Assembly: GCA_030248225.1 (NCBI GenBank)
Contig: JASANE010000722.1
Coordinates: 36,413 to 100,412 of the forward strand
Direction: 5' to 3'
From: Trileptium ribeirensis
Lineage: Eukaryota > Nematoda > Enoplea > Enoplida > Thoracostomopsidae
DNA: 64,000 nt
Shown piece after piece: positions 14,101 to 29,100 of the stretch. The notes under the pieces were generated by a model. That model worked only from the letters and a program-made list of their open reading frames with translations. It did no database searches and was not told where the DNA came from. How positions within the stretch are numbered: the stretch's first letter is position 1; the number at the start of each line of letters is the position of its first letter. The translations under genes and the position numbers were made by a program.

Positions 14101-17100
14101 AATCATGCGCAGACCAAAACGTTGTTTTATATGTACACATAATTTACTGTCATGTTCGACCAAAGCAAGACTAACTAAAACTTAATAATGTTAAATAACA
14201 CTTAGATACTAGTTCACATAAGTTGATAGCACGCTAGCTGCTTAGCAGAAACGATACAATGCTTGCCATAACTTTTGCTAGTTCGCACCTCGTGGGAAAA
14301 GAAAATTTTATAAATTTTGTGGGAAAAGAAAATTTTATAAATTTTGTGGGAAAAGAAAATTTTATAAATTCTGTGGGAAAAGAAAATTTTGTAAATTCTG
14401 TGGGAAAAGAAAATTTTATAAATTCTGTGGGAAAAGAAAATTTTATAAATTCTTTTTTTTGTTCAGTCACTGTTCGCGGTTTTTTATTAGTCGGTGGACT
14501 GCTCGTAAAACGACAGTAACTTGCGGGGAGTACTGTAATTATTTTTAAAACACATGTAAAAGCGTGTGATCTAAGAAACAAAATTATATGTTTACATTAC
14601 TTCATTTTGCAATATACATATACAGTACTCGCCAAAAATGACTGTCGCTCGCAGGAAATATATCAGTTCTAAAAATAGAATCTATATTAAACTAAATGTT
14701 TCGAAATCACTCGCAATTCGCTCGCTCGAAATCTGACGGTCATTTTTGGCGAGTATTGTACACGAAATTTTCGTAAACTGGGTTCACCATTCGCTAAAAT
14801 TTTTTTACCAAAAATGTCACCACCTGTTCGAAACGACATCGCGCCAGACAATACAATAGATGGGTCACTTTGCATTTAAAATGTTTTTCAACGTAAAGAG
14901 CTTAAATAAATATTACTTAATTCGGCGTAGAAATGCTGACAAGACGTATCCAATCGAGACTAAAAGCAAATTTTAATTAATTTACTCGAATTTTAGCTTT
15001 GCAGGGAAACTGAAAAATTATCAATGTACTTTAGTGTCAGCTGTGGATTGAGACTTCTTTACAGTGACAAGCAAAAAATAATAATTGCCAGGGGAGCCCA
15101 TAATCTTTCCAGGTGGCACCGCTAAATTCAAAACGAATAAACCTCGCCTTACTTGAATTTCAGGAATCCACACAAAAACAAAAAACTCCTAAATGGACCA
15201 CGCAAATAAGCACTATCAAAAATTATCGATTTAATGCCTCGTGTTAAAATTGAATGTCACTGCTTTAATCTGGCTAGTCCAAAGTGTGGGGCGACATTTT
15301 CGGCTGCCCCCGGCGAAACGGAGGTACCCCCCGGCAAAAATTCGGGTACCCCCGGCTCAAAGGCCCTTGCTGAGAAAAATTTACGACTAAGCGCGACAAA
15401 ATCCCGCAAAAATTGTCCCCCCGGCAAAATCCAGCACACCCGGCAGGTGAGCCGGGGCCCCGGCTCATGCCCGGCTGTAATTTCCAAAGTTTGGACTAGC
15501 CAGTTAATCGGCCTGAAATGATATATTATAGTGACGATATAAGTTTGCAGCCGAATGCAATCGCTCAGGAAGTCATCAATGCCGCTGAGCTGACTGAGGC
15601 TGGCTGAGAGATCCAATTCCGCACCTTCTGCTCATGAAATGACATACTTTGCCAGCGTCACATCAACGTACATTATAACAGTTTCAAAGACTTGTAAGTA
15701 AATTTCTTGCTAAATAATAAAATGCTGTAAAACTAAGATATTCAATTACTAACAAAGATGTCCATAGGGAAGTTACCCCTATGGGCCGAATCTTCCAGGC
15801 CATATTTACAGCATCCCTCGCCGAAGCATCCCGGAAATTTTATCAATAATGATGAAAATTGAGGAAAGTTATAAAAAAATGGGCGAACGGACCTTGGAAA
15901 ACTATGCCATTACGTTTTGCAAAATCACTAAACCCTATACAAATCCCCTATAACTTATTATTACATAAACGTTTTGGCTTAAATTTTTAACAGTCCAAAA
16001 AATTACAGCTAACATTATCGTCGAATTTCATATCATATATCGAAGACATTTGATATTTTTAAGATTGATTGGGCAATGATAGGTTAGCAACATTACCACA
16101 CCATTTATGTGATATACTAAGGTTGGTTTAAAAAGTGAAACCAGGATGAAATCATATTGTGGTTTCCATACGTTTAAAGATTACTGTAAAAATGCTCCAA
16201 GTTTTCTGCAAACACTAAATGCTATAATAACATGCAGTAACTTAAATCAGTATGCCATAAAAACAATAAGATTCACCAAACATTAATGATCATTGGAACC
16301 GCTAGGCGCCTAAGTGAAATACAACCTATACCGTTCTCTATAAGCCTAATTCTTAGCCTAAACGTAAAATCTTAATAATTGACAAAAGAGGCAAATATGT
16401 GACGTATCATCGCTATCACTGAACCGCATGCACAACCACAAATTTTGCAACGATCGGTCTGTCAGCCATTTGCGTTCTCAGGTATTATTCTTTTGTATGA
16501 AAATTTAATTTAGAATAGCAATAATAAAATGACGGATCGTTTCAATTAACTCATCGCTATCGCCGAACCATATGCACAACCACAAATTTTGCAACGATCG
16601 GTCTGTCAGTTATTTGCGTTCTCAGGTATTATTCTTTTGTATGAAAATTTAATTTAGAATAGCAATAATAAAATGACGGATCCTTTCAATTAACTCAACG
16701 TGAAACCAGCGAACAGCAGAATTATGGCGTTACATCAAGGTGCCATCACATGTTTTTATTCAATCCTGAGCAGGACCAAGGCGTTGTAAAAATACCGCCT
16801 GCCATTTCTTAGTAAATCGTAACAAATATGTATGTATCCTTACCTGACCGTGTAACCTAGATATGTGCCTAGCATGGGATTCTGTAAAGTAAACCACACG
16901 AGAATAAAACAATCTGAAAATTTGACCAATATACGATCAACTGTTTTATAGGTATGTTTGGAGAAACCAGAATACCATAATAAAATATGATGTGATTTCA
17001 GTCTAAAATGATTTTAATCATATTTGCTGTCAAAATGATAACCGAGATGCAGCTTAACAAACACCACATAATGGCAATAACACAATTTGACCTAAACAAT

Positions 17101-20100
17101 CAACTATGATACAGCACTCGCCACAAAGTTTACAATTCGTTCGATATTCTATAGAGTAAAACGCTTAAAATGTTTAAAGTACTATATATAAATTTTTTCG
17201 CAATTTTAGGTTCTGGGTTCTACAATAGGAATGTGGAGCCCCCTGGCAAAAAGGAGTGCCTCCAGTTCGTGCCTCCTGGCAAAAAATTTAATTTGGGCTC
17301 CCCCGGTTCATCGCCTCTAAGTGAATTTTTGTTTAAAATCGGTCCAAAATACATAGTTGATCTAAATTTGTCCAATAGTTCCATCATGAAACCAAAAATT
17401 TAACAGATTTTGTCAAAATTTGCTTCAAAATCACTTTTTCTCTTCATCAAACGCGCTTCGACAGTGTTTCTAATATGAAGATTCAGCCAATGTCAATGTC
17501 TACCCCCTACTACGTCACATGGTGGCCGAGGCAAATGACTTGAATATTTAAAAAATATAAATAGCTAACCCCTACTAAATCACATGGTGGCCGAGGCAAG
17601 TGGTGTGAAGATTTACACAATGTGAATGTCCAGCCACTACTAAGCTATGCGACCATACGATAAAAATTCGTCTTCGCAAAGAAAAATGTCAAATTATAAT
17701 TGCATTAATAAAAATGTATATTTAAATGCATAAACATAAAAGTGTAACGGTTTGTATCTGGTTGAATTACCATTTTCTCGATAACGGTGTACCAGTCCGG
17801 GATTCAGTAGGCGCATTATTTTCTCAGACACAAAATACCAGAAGTCAGGGAACTAACTGTGCAGGGTAGCCAGAACTAAGTTTAGTACTCTAAGTAAAAT
17901 AGGGATAAACAAAAATAACGTTGGCGTGATGTATTTATAAACTCGGGGTTCTTTCATGTGTATATAAAGCTCTGCACTGATAAATTAAAATTTTTAGTAA
18001 GACATTTTTAGAGATAATCGTATAACTATTAAGAGTTTCGCTACACTGCTGAGTTGACAAAATTTCTATATAACCGAACCCTCGGTGTAGGTGAACCTGC
18101 CACTCCCGTCTCCACGGAGGTGAAAACTATGTTTTGCAATAGTTTGTGTGCCTAGACATCGCTGCGCAATGGCACTACGTTAGCATTTCTTCAAACATAG
18201 ACAAACATAGAACCAGCGGAAAAACCTCTGAATTTTGGGATTTTGATCTCACCAAATCCATAACCTCGGCTCGTTTCACCTAAAAGAATACCATAACTTA
18301 GTCTCTAAAAGGTGCTCGTTACAAATAATTGGCTTCAACCAAAGAAAAATGGCATATTCCGACCAAAATAACGCCGCGAGAGAATGCCTGGTTTATACCA
18401 CGTTAGTCGTTCTGCAGTAATTATTACTCTGGGCTCTCCAATTTTTTTTTTTTGGGGGGGGGTGGCTGGCATTTTTCGGTTCCCCCTGATTCATTGCTTC
18501 TTGGCATTTCTTTGTTTTCAATCGGTCCACAGTACATAAAATTTTATTAAAATTTGTACTAAAATTCCGTTCTAACGTCAAAAATTCTCCCCGCAGTTTT
18601 TCTGACACTAATTGTAACAGTTTTTTTCTTGGAAAAACGCCCCCTGGCAAAATCAGGCGCGCCCCGGTTCGGAACCAGGGGGCCCCGTTTCATGCCCACT
18701 GGCAAAATTTTCAGCGAATAGAGAGCCCAGTTAGTAATGACAAACTAACAAACAAAAAGACATACCTTTGTATAAACGTTTATCTGCAGCAGCAGTAACT
18801 GCGTTTAATTTCTTCTTCGTTGATGATTTACGAGTGTCGTTAGTTGTATATTCTGGTTTAGCATGAGGCTTTTGTCTCATGGTCGGAGTATTACGGCCTG
18901 ACGTGCGTTCCGGACTGCATCCTGTCGCATCACCGCTTTCTGACGCCTGGTCGTCTGAGCCGTCGCCTGCACCTAAAGTTACACGTAATTCTGAATTGTA
19001 TAAATGAGGAACTACGTCAGTACTGGCCAGGAAATATAACATTTAGGAGCGAAGGTAAGTTGCCAATAATGGTCGCAGTTTTATTTCAGAAGCCCGGCGC
19101 TTAAGCTTTTTTAGGAGTTCCATCTAGCAAGCAAGAAGCAAATAACGGACGATATGAGAGCAATAATGCTTCAATGACGCTGGTTTTTCTTGCTATCTGG
19201 CTGTTGCCCATGTAGGAGCGACATACCCCGAGTCGCCTTTTGTGGTAATCTTATAACCTCAAAGAACCATAGAGAAGTTTACTGCAAAGCATTCTTGATA
19301 GGGCGCGTGAGTTGCTACAGGAAGACCGAAAACGATCAATTGGTGGTGCAGTGTTGTACACATTAGCTGTAATTGTAATTTCCAAATACGGCAGCAGCAG
19401 AGCCACAAGAATGTAACAGAAATCACATCGTTAGTAAAAAAAGTAGGATTATTATTTGTAATTTTTTTGTAGTTTCATACAGCACATCCAGTAATTTTGT
19501 TTCTTTTGGCTTGGAACAAAATTATCGCTCCACCGCTTCAAATTTTCGGCCAAAAATACACCCAAACATGTAGCTAGTAGCTACGTAGGTGTCGCCACAC
19601 GAGGCGATTCGTCGAATCTTATGCAAGGATGTATCTGTCCGTGTGAAAATTTGCTGTGACAGCAGACAGTGCCTTCGTCAGTGACATAGCAATCTGAGCT
19701 AAACTACGTACCCACGATCGCATGTGCTTAACAGCGAAACAAGACAGATCACAAGCCGTAAGTATTCGAGCGGGGGCTGCCAGTTTACTAGCTAACATCT
19801 TGACGAGACACCGAGACGCTCAACTGCAACGTTGTGAACTGAGTGCTGTTCGTTCGAGAAATTTCAAATTTAGTTCGACTGTGTTAGTTTTTAGGTATGA
19901 AATGTTTTTCTCTAGAGAACTGTTTGAAGTTGCTCAATCGGGATATATACACGGTTGTGTTTTTTTCATTTCAGTTCGATATTCGTTTGTTCAAAAGTAG
20001 ACCAGTACATGTATACTAGGTGCAACACTATAACAACAATCTCCAATCGTGTGCATTCAATTTCAAGTAACCTAATATCAAACGATAAAACAAAAAACAG

Positions 20101-23100
20101 CAAACCTCAAGTAACACTCGAAGAACATTGTACTAAATAAAAACATTAATATCTCGTGAACGAACAGCACTCATTTCTATTTAAGGCTTCGGTGGGTGAA
20201 AATATTCCTGTTTGAATAAATTCCGCGATAAAATATTATACTGATTTTCAGTCTCAGTATGGATACATTGTTCTGTGTAGATTTGTTTACAAAAGACAAA
20301 CTTTGTGAAAATAACTTCAAACATTATTTATTATTTTTATTAATTCGGGATGTAAAAAATTGATTTATCGCTAATATAATTTTTCAGGAAAAAATAAACA
20401 CTGGCCTTGCATACCGCTTGCCAAAGCGACGTTTTTACTAACTTAAATGAAGAAAGGTGATGACATTGCTCGTGCTCAATCGCCAAAGTCTTTTTGATAG
20501 TATTTGCCGACTGTACAAGCAAAATTAGAAAGATGACACAAATCAGAAGTGTGCATAAACCAGAGCGTCAAAGCCTACGTTTACTCGTACAATCCGACAC
20601 ATCCTGACCTCCTGCAGTTTGCAGAGGCTTTAGCGGAAATCTCGTCACAGCTGTCGACCTGTGAAATTGTTTCCGTGTTCAGCTTCTAATACTAATATCG
20701 TATCGTGGGAAACAGGACAACATAAGGTTGTAGCGCATGAGATATTTTGGAGGTCAAGCATCGCCACACAATCATCAGAGATTAAAGCCATAGCTCATGC
20801 GAGAAAAGTGGTTGCACTGGCCTGTCCACAGCTCTCATAAAAGTGGGGAGGGGGAATTTCGGCAAACCTCCATGTTCATTTTCGGGACCAATTTCAAAAT
20901 GATAGAGAATAAATTTTGCTTAGAAATATTAAATATTTCTATATTTTTATAGTTTTACTTCCGTGCATGCAATTTCCAGCTATAAAACGACGCCTTAGTA
21001 TTAAAAACAGTGATAATTAATGTTTAAAAAAAGATTCTGCATACAAAAAACATACATTTTCAGACATAAAATTATTTTTGGATTTAGTTGATCATGATGG
21101 TTTCGGCAGGATCAGTGGGGAAAGACAGATATGTCCGAGAATCTTACGAACATGGTGGGTTGAAAAGCGCCCCCTCCCATACATCCACCCCACTGTGGCA
21201 GGCCAGTTGCCTATATGCGCAATATACGGTTATGCTCAGAAATAAAACTAATTGTTCCGAACGATGCGCGAATAAACTCAAACTTATTTTATATCTTGAT
21301 ATAATCGTTTTCAAACGATTGGCACTTTTTTTCCGCCCATTTTTGTACTACGCAATAAATTATTCAATTAATAACCAGCCAAACTCCTGCCACATTGATG
21401 AATCGCTTATGAAAATTAAATAGAATGTTGTGACCAAATTCTCAGTTCAGAGCTGTACAAAAATCACATTCAAGACCCAATTTAATCATACAGTGGAGCT
21501 TGTAATAAACAAAATATAGGGTGCCGCTTGAGCGCATTGTAAAGTTTACAGACGTGTACTCAGACGTATAACAAGTTTCAGGACACGTCAACTCATAGCC
21601 TTCAGTATTCTCATCGGCACACAGTCCTCGCCAGAAATGACCGTTGTTTGTTCGATACTTGGCTTGCAGCATCGCTCATGAAGTAGGTTCTTCAGCAAAG
21701 TCATAAGCTGCATTATTTTTCATCCGTTGCATCAGCAGGACTTCAACGTTGTTAAACAGAGATCATTTTAAAAAATGGACAAAAAATTTAAATTAAATCC
21801 GAATTTCGCTTTATTTGTTCGAAAGTGGTCAGAATGAAACAATAACTACCAGTGTTTCGATTCGAGCCATTTATCGCAGATAACCTAACACAAATATTTT
21901 GTTCGATGTTTGTTGAGCAGGTGTACCGCTCGCTCGAATATTCTCCGAATGGTCATATTTCTGGCGACTACTGAGCAGTTGTACGTATGCAATATTTAGC
22001 GTTCGAACGATAAAAATAACAATTAAACAAAACTCACCCAAGCCAGACAGCGAGGCTAGCGCTGTACTTTTGGTTAAGAGGACATTCGTCGATTTTTCTT
22101 AACAAACAATTGAAACACACATTAGAATTATTACTTCAACAACAAAAGACCAGCCGAGAAGCAATTTAAATCAGCAAGTTTCTTCGCTATAAAACACAAA
22201 CTGAATAATATGAAACCGATGCATTAAACAGACGGACATACAATTCAAAGTGTGAATAGTATTAAAGTTCGACAACACAAGAAGCAAGCATTGTCAGACG
22301 AAATCGATCAACTGCAATATGCAGCGTTTTCTCACAAAAAGTCCCACCTGGCTAAACACGTGAGTGTGGCAAATTATTTTTCAATTTATTTTGTCTCCTC
22401 GCTTCGACCAAGTCGTGCATCGGCATGTCAGGCAATAAAATTCACGACGCAAAACTATTTCAATCCAAATCTGAACTCAATATTAAATGTTTTAAATTTT
22501 ACTACCACAATTTATGCTTGTATGGAATCGATTTATATTTTTGGCTCAGTTGAAATAACAGTGAGCATTCAGTATTCGCTTAAGATAAATCCGGTTTTTT
22601 CGATGTTAGTTCAAGAAATTTATCATCGCTTCGACCAAGTCGTGCATCGGCATGTCAGGCAATAAAATTCACGACGCAAAACTATTTCAATCCAAATCTG
22701 AACTCAATATTAAATGTTTTAAATTTTACTACCACAATTTATGCTTGTATGGAATCGATTTATATTTTTGGCTCAGTTGAAATAACAGTGAGCATTCAGT
22801 ATTCGCTTAGCATAAATCCGGTTTTTTCGATGTTAGTTCAAAGAAATTTCAATTTTCTTCGCAAAGTGTTAAGTTTATGTGTTAGAATTATTTCTGCAGT
22901 TTTCGTAATTTGCGCGTAGTTTGTCTGAAACTCGTTCACAGATGATGTACATTTTCGATGTTCGTTCGTTCGAGATTCGACAACCATTCCTGGCGCGTAC
23001 TGCAATCTTAAGCTGTGGCTATTTTTAAATACTGCAGCGTTCAATTCTTATGACAAGCTAGCAAAACTGCCTAATATTAAACGGCAACAATATCCGCTGA

Positions 23101-26100
23101 GAACCTAATAGGAGCTATCGGGACCAAAATTTTGGTGCCTTAATTTACTACCCATCAACATCGCCAGTTAATGCTAGCCCGCTGCATGTATAACTCTGAA
23201 ATAAAAGAAAACACCCAACGAAAGCATAATGTCACTTGAACAGTGCTAGAACCGAATATATTTTTGCGTGAAGGAAAAACTATTCTAGTAAAACTCTCTA
23301 CTCGTTTCTCAGTATTTTCTGCAAACTATACTACAAATCGTGGGCCGATTTGTGCCCGTAATTTATTGTTTCATGGAAGTTTTCAATCAATGTAACGCGG
23401 CTAAAATGAAAGTAGTTAAAATAATTAATACTACCGAAATTTCGTGCCGTGTTACCAAACAACTTCTTCAGCTAAATCAGCTAGACACCAGGGTGCCAAA
23501 TGCAGCATCAAACCGATCCTCCTTAAGCGGAATCGCACTGGGAAGCAGTAATTTTAGACAATTAAGGAAAATTTTTTCGTGATTAGTGGTTAACAAATTT
23601 GACGATACGTTTGCACAATACGTTCCTAACGCTATTGTACATAGCTAGGGGTAATGTAGCTAAAATAACGATTAAGGTTCCGGATTTTAGTCACTTTTTC
23701 TAAAAAACATACCAAACTTGTTTCAAAACCGGAAACGTCTTTCTGGTTTTATATTATATTACGGCATAAATTATTTCCGGTAGTAGCTATTGACGATGGC
23801 GTTAAATAGAGCTATTGAAAGGACGTTTATGTTCGCGTACAGATTTAAAGCCACCACAAATTAATAAAAATTTGCGGACACAAAGACTCTTCCTTGAACA
23901 TGCAATAATAAAAAGACCACAGCGAAAACCTTATCAGTTTTGATAAAACATTTCAAGAGTGAATGTTGTCATGGTAGTGTTATTACTATTAATACATTCT
24001 TCTAGAGGTTAAAGCAAAATATTTCCCATTATCAATAAAAGAAAAACTCATTTTCGCAAGACCCATTTTTATGCTCACGAAAGGTATTATAGCAGTCTCT
24101 TGTGCATGTTATTCTGGCTAGTCCAAAGTGGAGGGCGGGCCCCCGGCTATAATTTCCGAAGTTTAGACTAGCCAGTTATTAGCAGTAGTAGCATTGGGTA
24201 AATGCCAGCCAGGACGAACGCGCCTGGCAAAACATCAGTCCAGTGCAATAGTTTAGTTTTTAATCTAAAAGACGATAATAAAGCACAAAAATTCAAGTTA
24301 CACCATGAGAGCGCATATCGATGACGCCGTTAATGGATATTTATAATAGGTATTTAAATCACAATAGATGTATCTATTTTTTTCGTTCAGTCATGATTTT
24401 AGGAACATAGCTTCCACATCAGGAGCTCCTCTGAACGGATACATTCAGGAAATCAAATTATCATAATGTACGTCGTATAATTTTATCCATATTGTTCTCA
24501 GAAGTCGTGCTACAATTTGTAATCACTATTGGAAACATGAGTGAAAACACCATCGCTGTTCGCAAACCTCACCGGAAAACTCAGAAGCGTTCCAAGTTTC
24601 CTGTGAGAAACAACCTTGCAAGATGTAATAGTTTACTCGCTCGCTGCTCGTCCGAGCCTAAGTCGACAAGAAGTAACCGGCCTGTAATAAGATATTACTT
24701 TATTCACGAGTACTAGCAATAGCGAGGAAGTCGGTGCTTGGAATATCAGGCAACCATTTCAGGCTAGTACTAGGTTCAGAATTATTTTAACCGAATACGT
24801 CATGTCGACTTGCAGCATCAAACAGTCGTTACTAAATTATTTCACCATATAGCAGCTGATAGCAATTCTTTATGACGCGAACGTTCTGTGTTTCGAAGAA
24901 ACAAAAACAGGTTGCTAAGACTTTTAAAATTGTAGTTGACTCGATACTTGTTACTACAATAATGGCGAGTTATGGTGCTTCAAAAAATAGTGATTTTGAT
25001 GTGTTATTGATATTAGTTAAACATTTCAGCCAATTCACCCTTTATTTTTACTTAACACTCCGCGAAATATGCCTCGACAAAATGAAACTTCACAAATTAC
25101 TGTTGAGGGATTATGTTTCAGAGCAATATTCAATGCTAATATTACGATCAGCGAAGGACCACCCATAATAGTCCCAAAGACAGTTGTATTCCCGAAGGGG
25201 CCGAAGCACCCAAGTAAGGCGATATGAAGACAAATTTTCGTTCGTTAGAAAACTGCCTTTTATATCATCGAAAACCGCCCAAGATAAAATTTTAAGCAGG
25301 CATACCAGCGCTACATAGTTAACTTTGAAGCCGAAATAAATTATCGAGTTCTGTTGTCAGCGCAGCAATCTCAATATCGGCCAAAAAATCTCGGGGTCGA
25401 ATTTGGATCAGCGAAGAGATCGCAGATAGGAACATTGCAGCCGGCCAAATAGGGGTCGTCCGCCACTGTCGCACTACTGAGGCAACAAAAGGAAATGCTG
25501 CAAACTGAGCTATCGAGCGGACATCGGCAGTTAAAAAATTGAAGTCATAACGACGCTCCTAATCCCAGCAGACAAACATGCACGAAATACTTAAACATAG
25601 ATTACATAAAAAGGCAATATATTTATTGGATATACGAACAAAAGTGAAGTCACAAATCATTGCAATATGTTATTAATTTATTGTTGTTGCTATATTCCGT
25701 TGGCGGTAAGTTCAAACGTAAGTGAATTACGGTTAGTCGATGCAACAGTAACAACAACAACAATATCGAGTGTACACTACTTTTTGCGTCGCCGGACGGC
25801 TGCTGTTGCTCGCTTCTTTTTCTGTGTTGATCACCGTTTATCACAGACTGAGCAATTGAACGAATTTCGGCACTCGTGGCCTCCATCAGGATTTCAGTTA
25901 GCGAACGCCGCAAAATTGAATACTGAAATAGAAAATTAATAGAAATCAAATGCCGGACAGCCATAAATTGTAGTCTTCGACTGTATACTCCAATATTCAA
26001 GTAGCGTTTGAAGAACTTGATTCCATACTAAGTTTTTAAATATAAAAATATTCTATGTACTGCTAACTTTAGGATTAGAAAATTTGATAAATTTCGGGCC

Positions 26101-29100
26101 TTTCAATCGACACATTAATGAGTTGATTAAATGAACAGGCCCCACTACGCAATCTTCCTACTCCAAATAATACTAGCATAATTTGGGGTTCCAGTGAGGT
26201 TCCGCCAATGACACTGGAAAATTCTTGGTCATTTGGCGAACGGGCAAAACACTAACAACAGGAGTCGTGAGTAAATAAGTTTTAGTTCATACATAAAAAT
26301 GCCCTTTACAAGGCGATAACAACTTAACATGAAATCCTAAACAGTCACTACGTCTTCAGCAAACTAATGTGTTTTGTAGTCGAAATTGTTTTACTGAATT
26401 TCTGTATCGTCACTGTTGCATTTTTCACAAAAAATATTGGCGGGCATAAATGGATCAATGAAAGGGTCATGAGGGGTGTAATAGCGACAGCATTCAGGCA
26501 AACAGGTGTCATTTCCGCTTCTTCTTATTCCAGGAGCTATCCTTGCCACGATTGCACCACGAGTTGCAAACAAAGAAACAGTGGTTGGGAAACACATACG
26601 TTCTCTGTTAAAGCATGCGTACAAAACAGCAGGAATTCTAGTTTCAAGGTATCGATTAGTTTTACCTACCAATTCAAATACAACTGGGTGTTATCGGTGA
26701 TTACAGAGCAAATTATTGTTTCAAATTTATAATTGAATATCACACACGAAAAAATGAAGGCAAGACAAGTGACTCCAAACGAAACTAAGTTATCAAAAAG
26801 TTATCCGCCAGGAACAATTCTCCCAAATGTTTTGTTCATGTTAAATGTCTCGTGGGCATCCCGGAATTCACACTGAAACGCACGACACCGAGCTATGCGA
26901 TTCCGCTAATCTAGACATTTGTCGATGGTGAAGCAAGAAATTGGAAAATGTGATCTACGCAAACGAAACAAACGACAGTAACAGTTCCATATGAAAAACC
27001 TACAGTGACAAATGCATTTTTCCAGCATTCCGACATTCAAAATTTACTTTTAATTTCATATAGTTCAAGAATAAAATTCAAACGAAAAATAGTTGCAATG
27101 AAGAAACAACTAATAAGATTTCTAGTAAATCTTTTCAGACTGTTGCACGAAAATGACAACTCACCAATAGTTCCCGCTGCTCTTCTCCAGTCATTGGTGG
27201 TTCGGGAGATGACCCGCGCGCAGAAGCTGCAGCAGGAACATCTTGGGGTCTGTCGACGCCCGCGGAATCTTCATTTTCTTCAACGTTCCGTTCCGGTTCC
27301 GTTTCAACATCGCTTGTATCACTATCCTGTAGCAGAATAACTAGAAATACCACAACAATAAATGCTACTACTGCCGACAACGTGGTTTACTTTTTTCCCA
27401 AAATGGACAATTTTATCACTGTGCTATGTCGGCGGACACAAACTGCTAAATACAACAGTAGGCGCCAGAAATACCTCTATTTTTTAGCAAACAGATGTCA
27501 TTTTGTCAGGATCACGGGTACAAATATACAATTACATATTCGCACGCAGACGGACTTTGTCATGAAGCGTCGCTTTGTTGTCACATCAACCTTCAGCGAA
27601 CCGGTGCGAATAATTTCATAATCAAGAGTAGCTAGAACACTGAAATACATATCTAACTGAGCTAGGTTTCCGATACTGGTGGACAGGGGATGGGGATGAA
27701 CCTCAAGCCGGTCTGACTCACCCGTTGAACATCCCGCAAGGAATTCTGTGTGGGACCCTGTAAGGTTATATTTGCTGAGTATATTTATACCCGTTAGACA
27801 CACATTGACGGAAAACGGAACAAACATGGACGAGCTTAGTCTGTGTTCAGTGGTTGCTGCAAACTACAGATTACGCTTCGTTAGCCTTTATTTCAAATCC
27901 CCTGAGTAAAAATTACACACCGGCAAAGCATTAATAGCAGCGTAATAACCATTTTCGCCAAACATAAAACTGTGGAACCTCTATATATATCTTGAATGAC
28001 CAAAAATACTGAACGTTTTGAAATTTGTATATAAACCACAACTTTTTAGAAAAAGTATATTTCGAAGCAACAATGCTCATTCTGTAGGCTTTTAGCGTTC
28101 GCCCTATTCGAAGCATACCGCGGTAGGGCAGTGTGCCGCATACCCTTAAATAATTCTACTCCAATAAAACAAAACTTGTTGACCACTATTTTTAATAGGA
28201 CACTTTTGCTTCCCTCGAAGTGAACATAAACCCAACAAGAGTTCCCGCAAATATCGCAAAGCGGCGAATAAGTCAAACTGCTCTATCACAAAATTCGCTT
28301 TTTGGAAGAACTTTTTGGCTTCTCTTTTCTCACCATATACAACAAGAATAGAAATGTCAGGCCAGGAATACACATTTTATTTTACATATCCATCTATAAA
28401 CACAATGATTAACAGCAAAACTGCATTATGTGCTTACAAATTTAGAGCGGCCAATATGTCCAACGTCGTCTTCATCCTGTTCTGAGTCACTGGATCGGCC
28501 TTTCGGCTTTTCTACGTCAGTTTTTTTCGATTCAGCTTCTTTCTGTGCCTGTTTTTGCTTTTCGCGCTCCATTTTTTCAAGACCCTCACGAATCCACGCC
28601 GGGAGCGTTTTTCGTTTTTGTATATCTAAAAATAAAAAAATATAATTATCTTCAACAATGAATGGATAATGGAACTCCATTTACAATGCGGCTTGAAAGT
28701 CCCTGATCAAAACAACCCAGAAATTTGTTATTTTTCACAAAAACCCGGTTTGAAGTCGGAACCATAGAGAAGCGCTGTTACAATGCATAAAAAAGCAATA
28801 CTATAACTATAGAATAACCTGACACTTACGAAAGTCGATTTCTCAAAAAAGCTCAGCTTTGAAATGGTGGAGCAATAAAAATCAGTAACTTATTATAATG
28901 CAAACTGTACATTTGCGACCAAAAGTTAGCCCTCAAAACAGACGTAATGCGTTCATACACATATACATCCAAGCAAAAGTCTGACGGTCCGCATACAGAA
29001 GTTCTGTCCGCGCTACCTGGCCTCTGGCCACAGAGGGAGAGTATGGCGCCAGTATTTTCGAATTCGCCAGAATTTCGTCGGCGTCCACCAGGTCAACACT

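Larger units (their letters stand above)
12560..18765 (-). other. PNISR intron 9
   Basis: 6.2 kb and repeat-dense. It holds a 160-bp duplication at 13040, a 27-bp minisatellite at 14292, short inverted-repeat elements at 14623, 15270 and 18429, a 145-bp duplication at 16407, and a 65-bp repeat at 17505. A GC-punctuated repeat lies near 17225-17320. No additional exon was recognised. Confidence 0.65.
18973..25780 (-). other. PNISR intron 8
   Basis: 6.8 kb. Holds a 62-bp inverted-repeat element at 24114, a 227-bp tandem duplication at 22400, a mariner-like short element at 21622 and a solo end of the same family near 23003. The phase 1 junction allows exons 8 and 9 to join directly, but a missed small symmetric exon is possible. 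The rest shows nothing recognisable. Confidence 0.65.

Noticed and set aside
14234..14581. Open frames with repeated FINFVGKEN or KFSFPTEFI units
   Set aside because: Products of a 27-bp minisatellite whose length is a multiple of three; open on both strands, with no start context or gene neighbours.
15234..15616. Pro/Gly-rich frames on both strands
   Set aside because: They come from the GC-rich interior of an inverted-repeat element.
22252..22665. 137-codon plus-strand frame
   Set aside because: It runs across the junction of a 227-bp tandem duplication and has no recognisable motif.
25650..25780. Open frame extending PNISR exon 8 into a leucine-rich tail
   Set aside because: The donor at 25780 gives the phase and sequence continuity needed for exon 9; the extension is not PNISR-like.
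26367..26732. Overlapping open frames on both strands, one with several Cys pairs
   Set aside because: Cysteine spacing fits no finger and the frames mask each other; it lies inside PNISR intron 7.
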